This document shows positions 12,989-13,286 of a stretch of DNA of 13,286 bases, one piece after another; the stretch's first letter is position 1; every line of letters begins with the position of its first letter. The notes under the pieces are model-generated. The model saw nothing but the letters and a program-made list of their open reading frames with translations. It made no database searches and was not told the origin of the DNA. The DNA lies in NCBI GenBank assembly GCA_023434855.1, contig JAEYSJ010000396.1:1-13286 (forward strand). Reading direction: 5' to 3'. A program made the position numbers and the translations under genes. This DNA is from Bacillota bacterium. GTDB lineage: Bacteria > Bacillota_C > Negativicutes > JAEYSJ01.

Positions 12989-13015
12989 CTTATACTATCG
13001 GAATGTAGAATTAAA

Positions 13016-13033
13016 CCCTCTGCGCCCTCTGCG
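13016..13033. repeat. Perfect 9-mer tandem repeat, copy B
   Basis: CCCTCTGCG occurs twice back to back and is followed by GTTAG. It resembles the patch at 9802-9833 and, from memory, short intergenic repeats of the CTCTGCG(n)CCTCTGCGG type in many bacterial genomes. Confidence 0.6.
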
Positions 13034-13110
13034 GTTAGCCGTATCCCCATTTTACTAACTGTAATGAAATTAGGTACAGCGAATATAAAATAGGGAGGTG
13101 AATTAGGGAT

Positions 13111-13286
13111 ATGAAACGGGGAATAACAATTATCAGCGCCTGGAAAATAGCCCGGTCTTATTGGTCTTCGCAAGAAAAGACAACAGCATGGGGACTGTTG
13201 CTGATTGTGGTTGGTTTAAACTTCGGGGTGGTCTACATTACGGTATTGGTTAATTATTGGCATGGTTCCTTTTATCAAGTGATACA
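13111..13286 (+). CDS. SbmA/BacA/YddA-type ABC transporter, N-terminal part (cut by window end)
   Basis: Only the first 58 residues are in the window. They match the start of ABC transporters whose membrane domain is of the SbmA/BacA type, often fused to an ATPase (YddA/Rv1819c-like): an amphipathic opening AWKIARSYWSSQEKTTAWGL (10-29), a first membrane helix LLLIVVGLNFGVVYITVLV (29-47) and the typical NYWHGSFY (48-55). Family members move peptides such as bleomycin or antimicrobial peptides, or vitamin B12; which applies here cannot be told, nor whether an ATPase domain follows. Start: ATG 13111 after GGGAGGTG, with 11 bases between. Confidence 0.8.
   Translation, partial: MKRGITIISAWKIARSYWSSQEKTTAWGLLLIVVGLNFGVVYITVLVNYWHGSFYQVI

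Overview
The window looks like chromosomal DNA of an anaerobic, spore-forming Negativicute of the Sporomusa/Pelosinus type. This is inferred from moderate GC with AT-rich intergenic DNA, strong GGAGG ribosome binding sites, a FeoA-FeoA-FeoB-small Cys-rich protein operon, an orphan soluble PAS histidine kinase, and low-complexity small proteins with sporulation-type promoter candidates. No insertion sequence, integrase, tRNA, rRNA or CRISPR array was seen, so it reads as ordinary but gene-family-rich chromosome.

Region 1 (1-3140): a structured leader precedes a 59-residue membrane protein. Next come an iron-type alcohol dehydrogenase with one altered metal-ligand position, a strong terminator, and a convergent gene for a stand-alone FMN-binding glutamate-synthase-like domain without the usual Fe-S cysteines.

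Region 2 (3141-4940): a cluster of small genes that is probably sporulation-related. Two tandem paralogues encode an acidic head followed by 12 or 21 five-residue units with Cys first and Pro third. Each is preceded by a sequence resembling a late mother-cell (sigma-K) promoter. A Gly/Ala/Ser/Thr-rich 89-residue protein follows, with a candidate forespore (sigma-G) promoter, and then a 63-residue helical protein with one ExxH pair. Terminators separate the units.

Region 3 (4941-9450): metal handling. A 73-residue HMA (CopZ-like) protein that has lost the first Cys of its CxxC motif is divergent from an iron-uptake operon: a promoter with a Fur-like box, feoA, a second feoA, feoB with a long coiled-coil insertion, and a 48-residue Cys-rich membrane protein. 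A nitrilase-superfamily amidohydrolase follows closely and may be read through from the operon.

Region 4 (9451-13286): a 51-residue charged protein, an SGNH/GDSL hydrolase, and a 497-base non-coding stretch holding a long-range RNA pairing with two mutually exclusive partners. These are followed by a 64-residue protein of unknown function, an orphan PAS-PAS histidine kinase, and the start of an SbmA/BacA/YddA-type ABC transporter cut by the window edge. Two short degenerate 9-mer repeat patches (about 9802-9833 and 13016-13033) look related to each other.

Most worth pursuing are the tandem Cys-repeat proteins with sporulation-type promoters, the possible out-of-frame tail of the first one, and the candidate RNA switch at 10728-10887.
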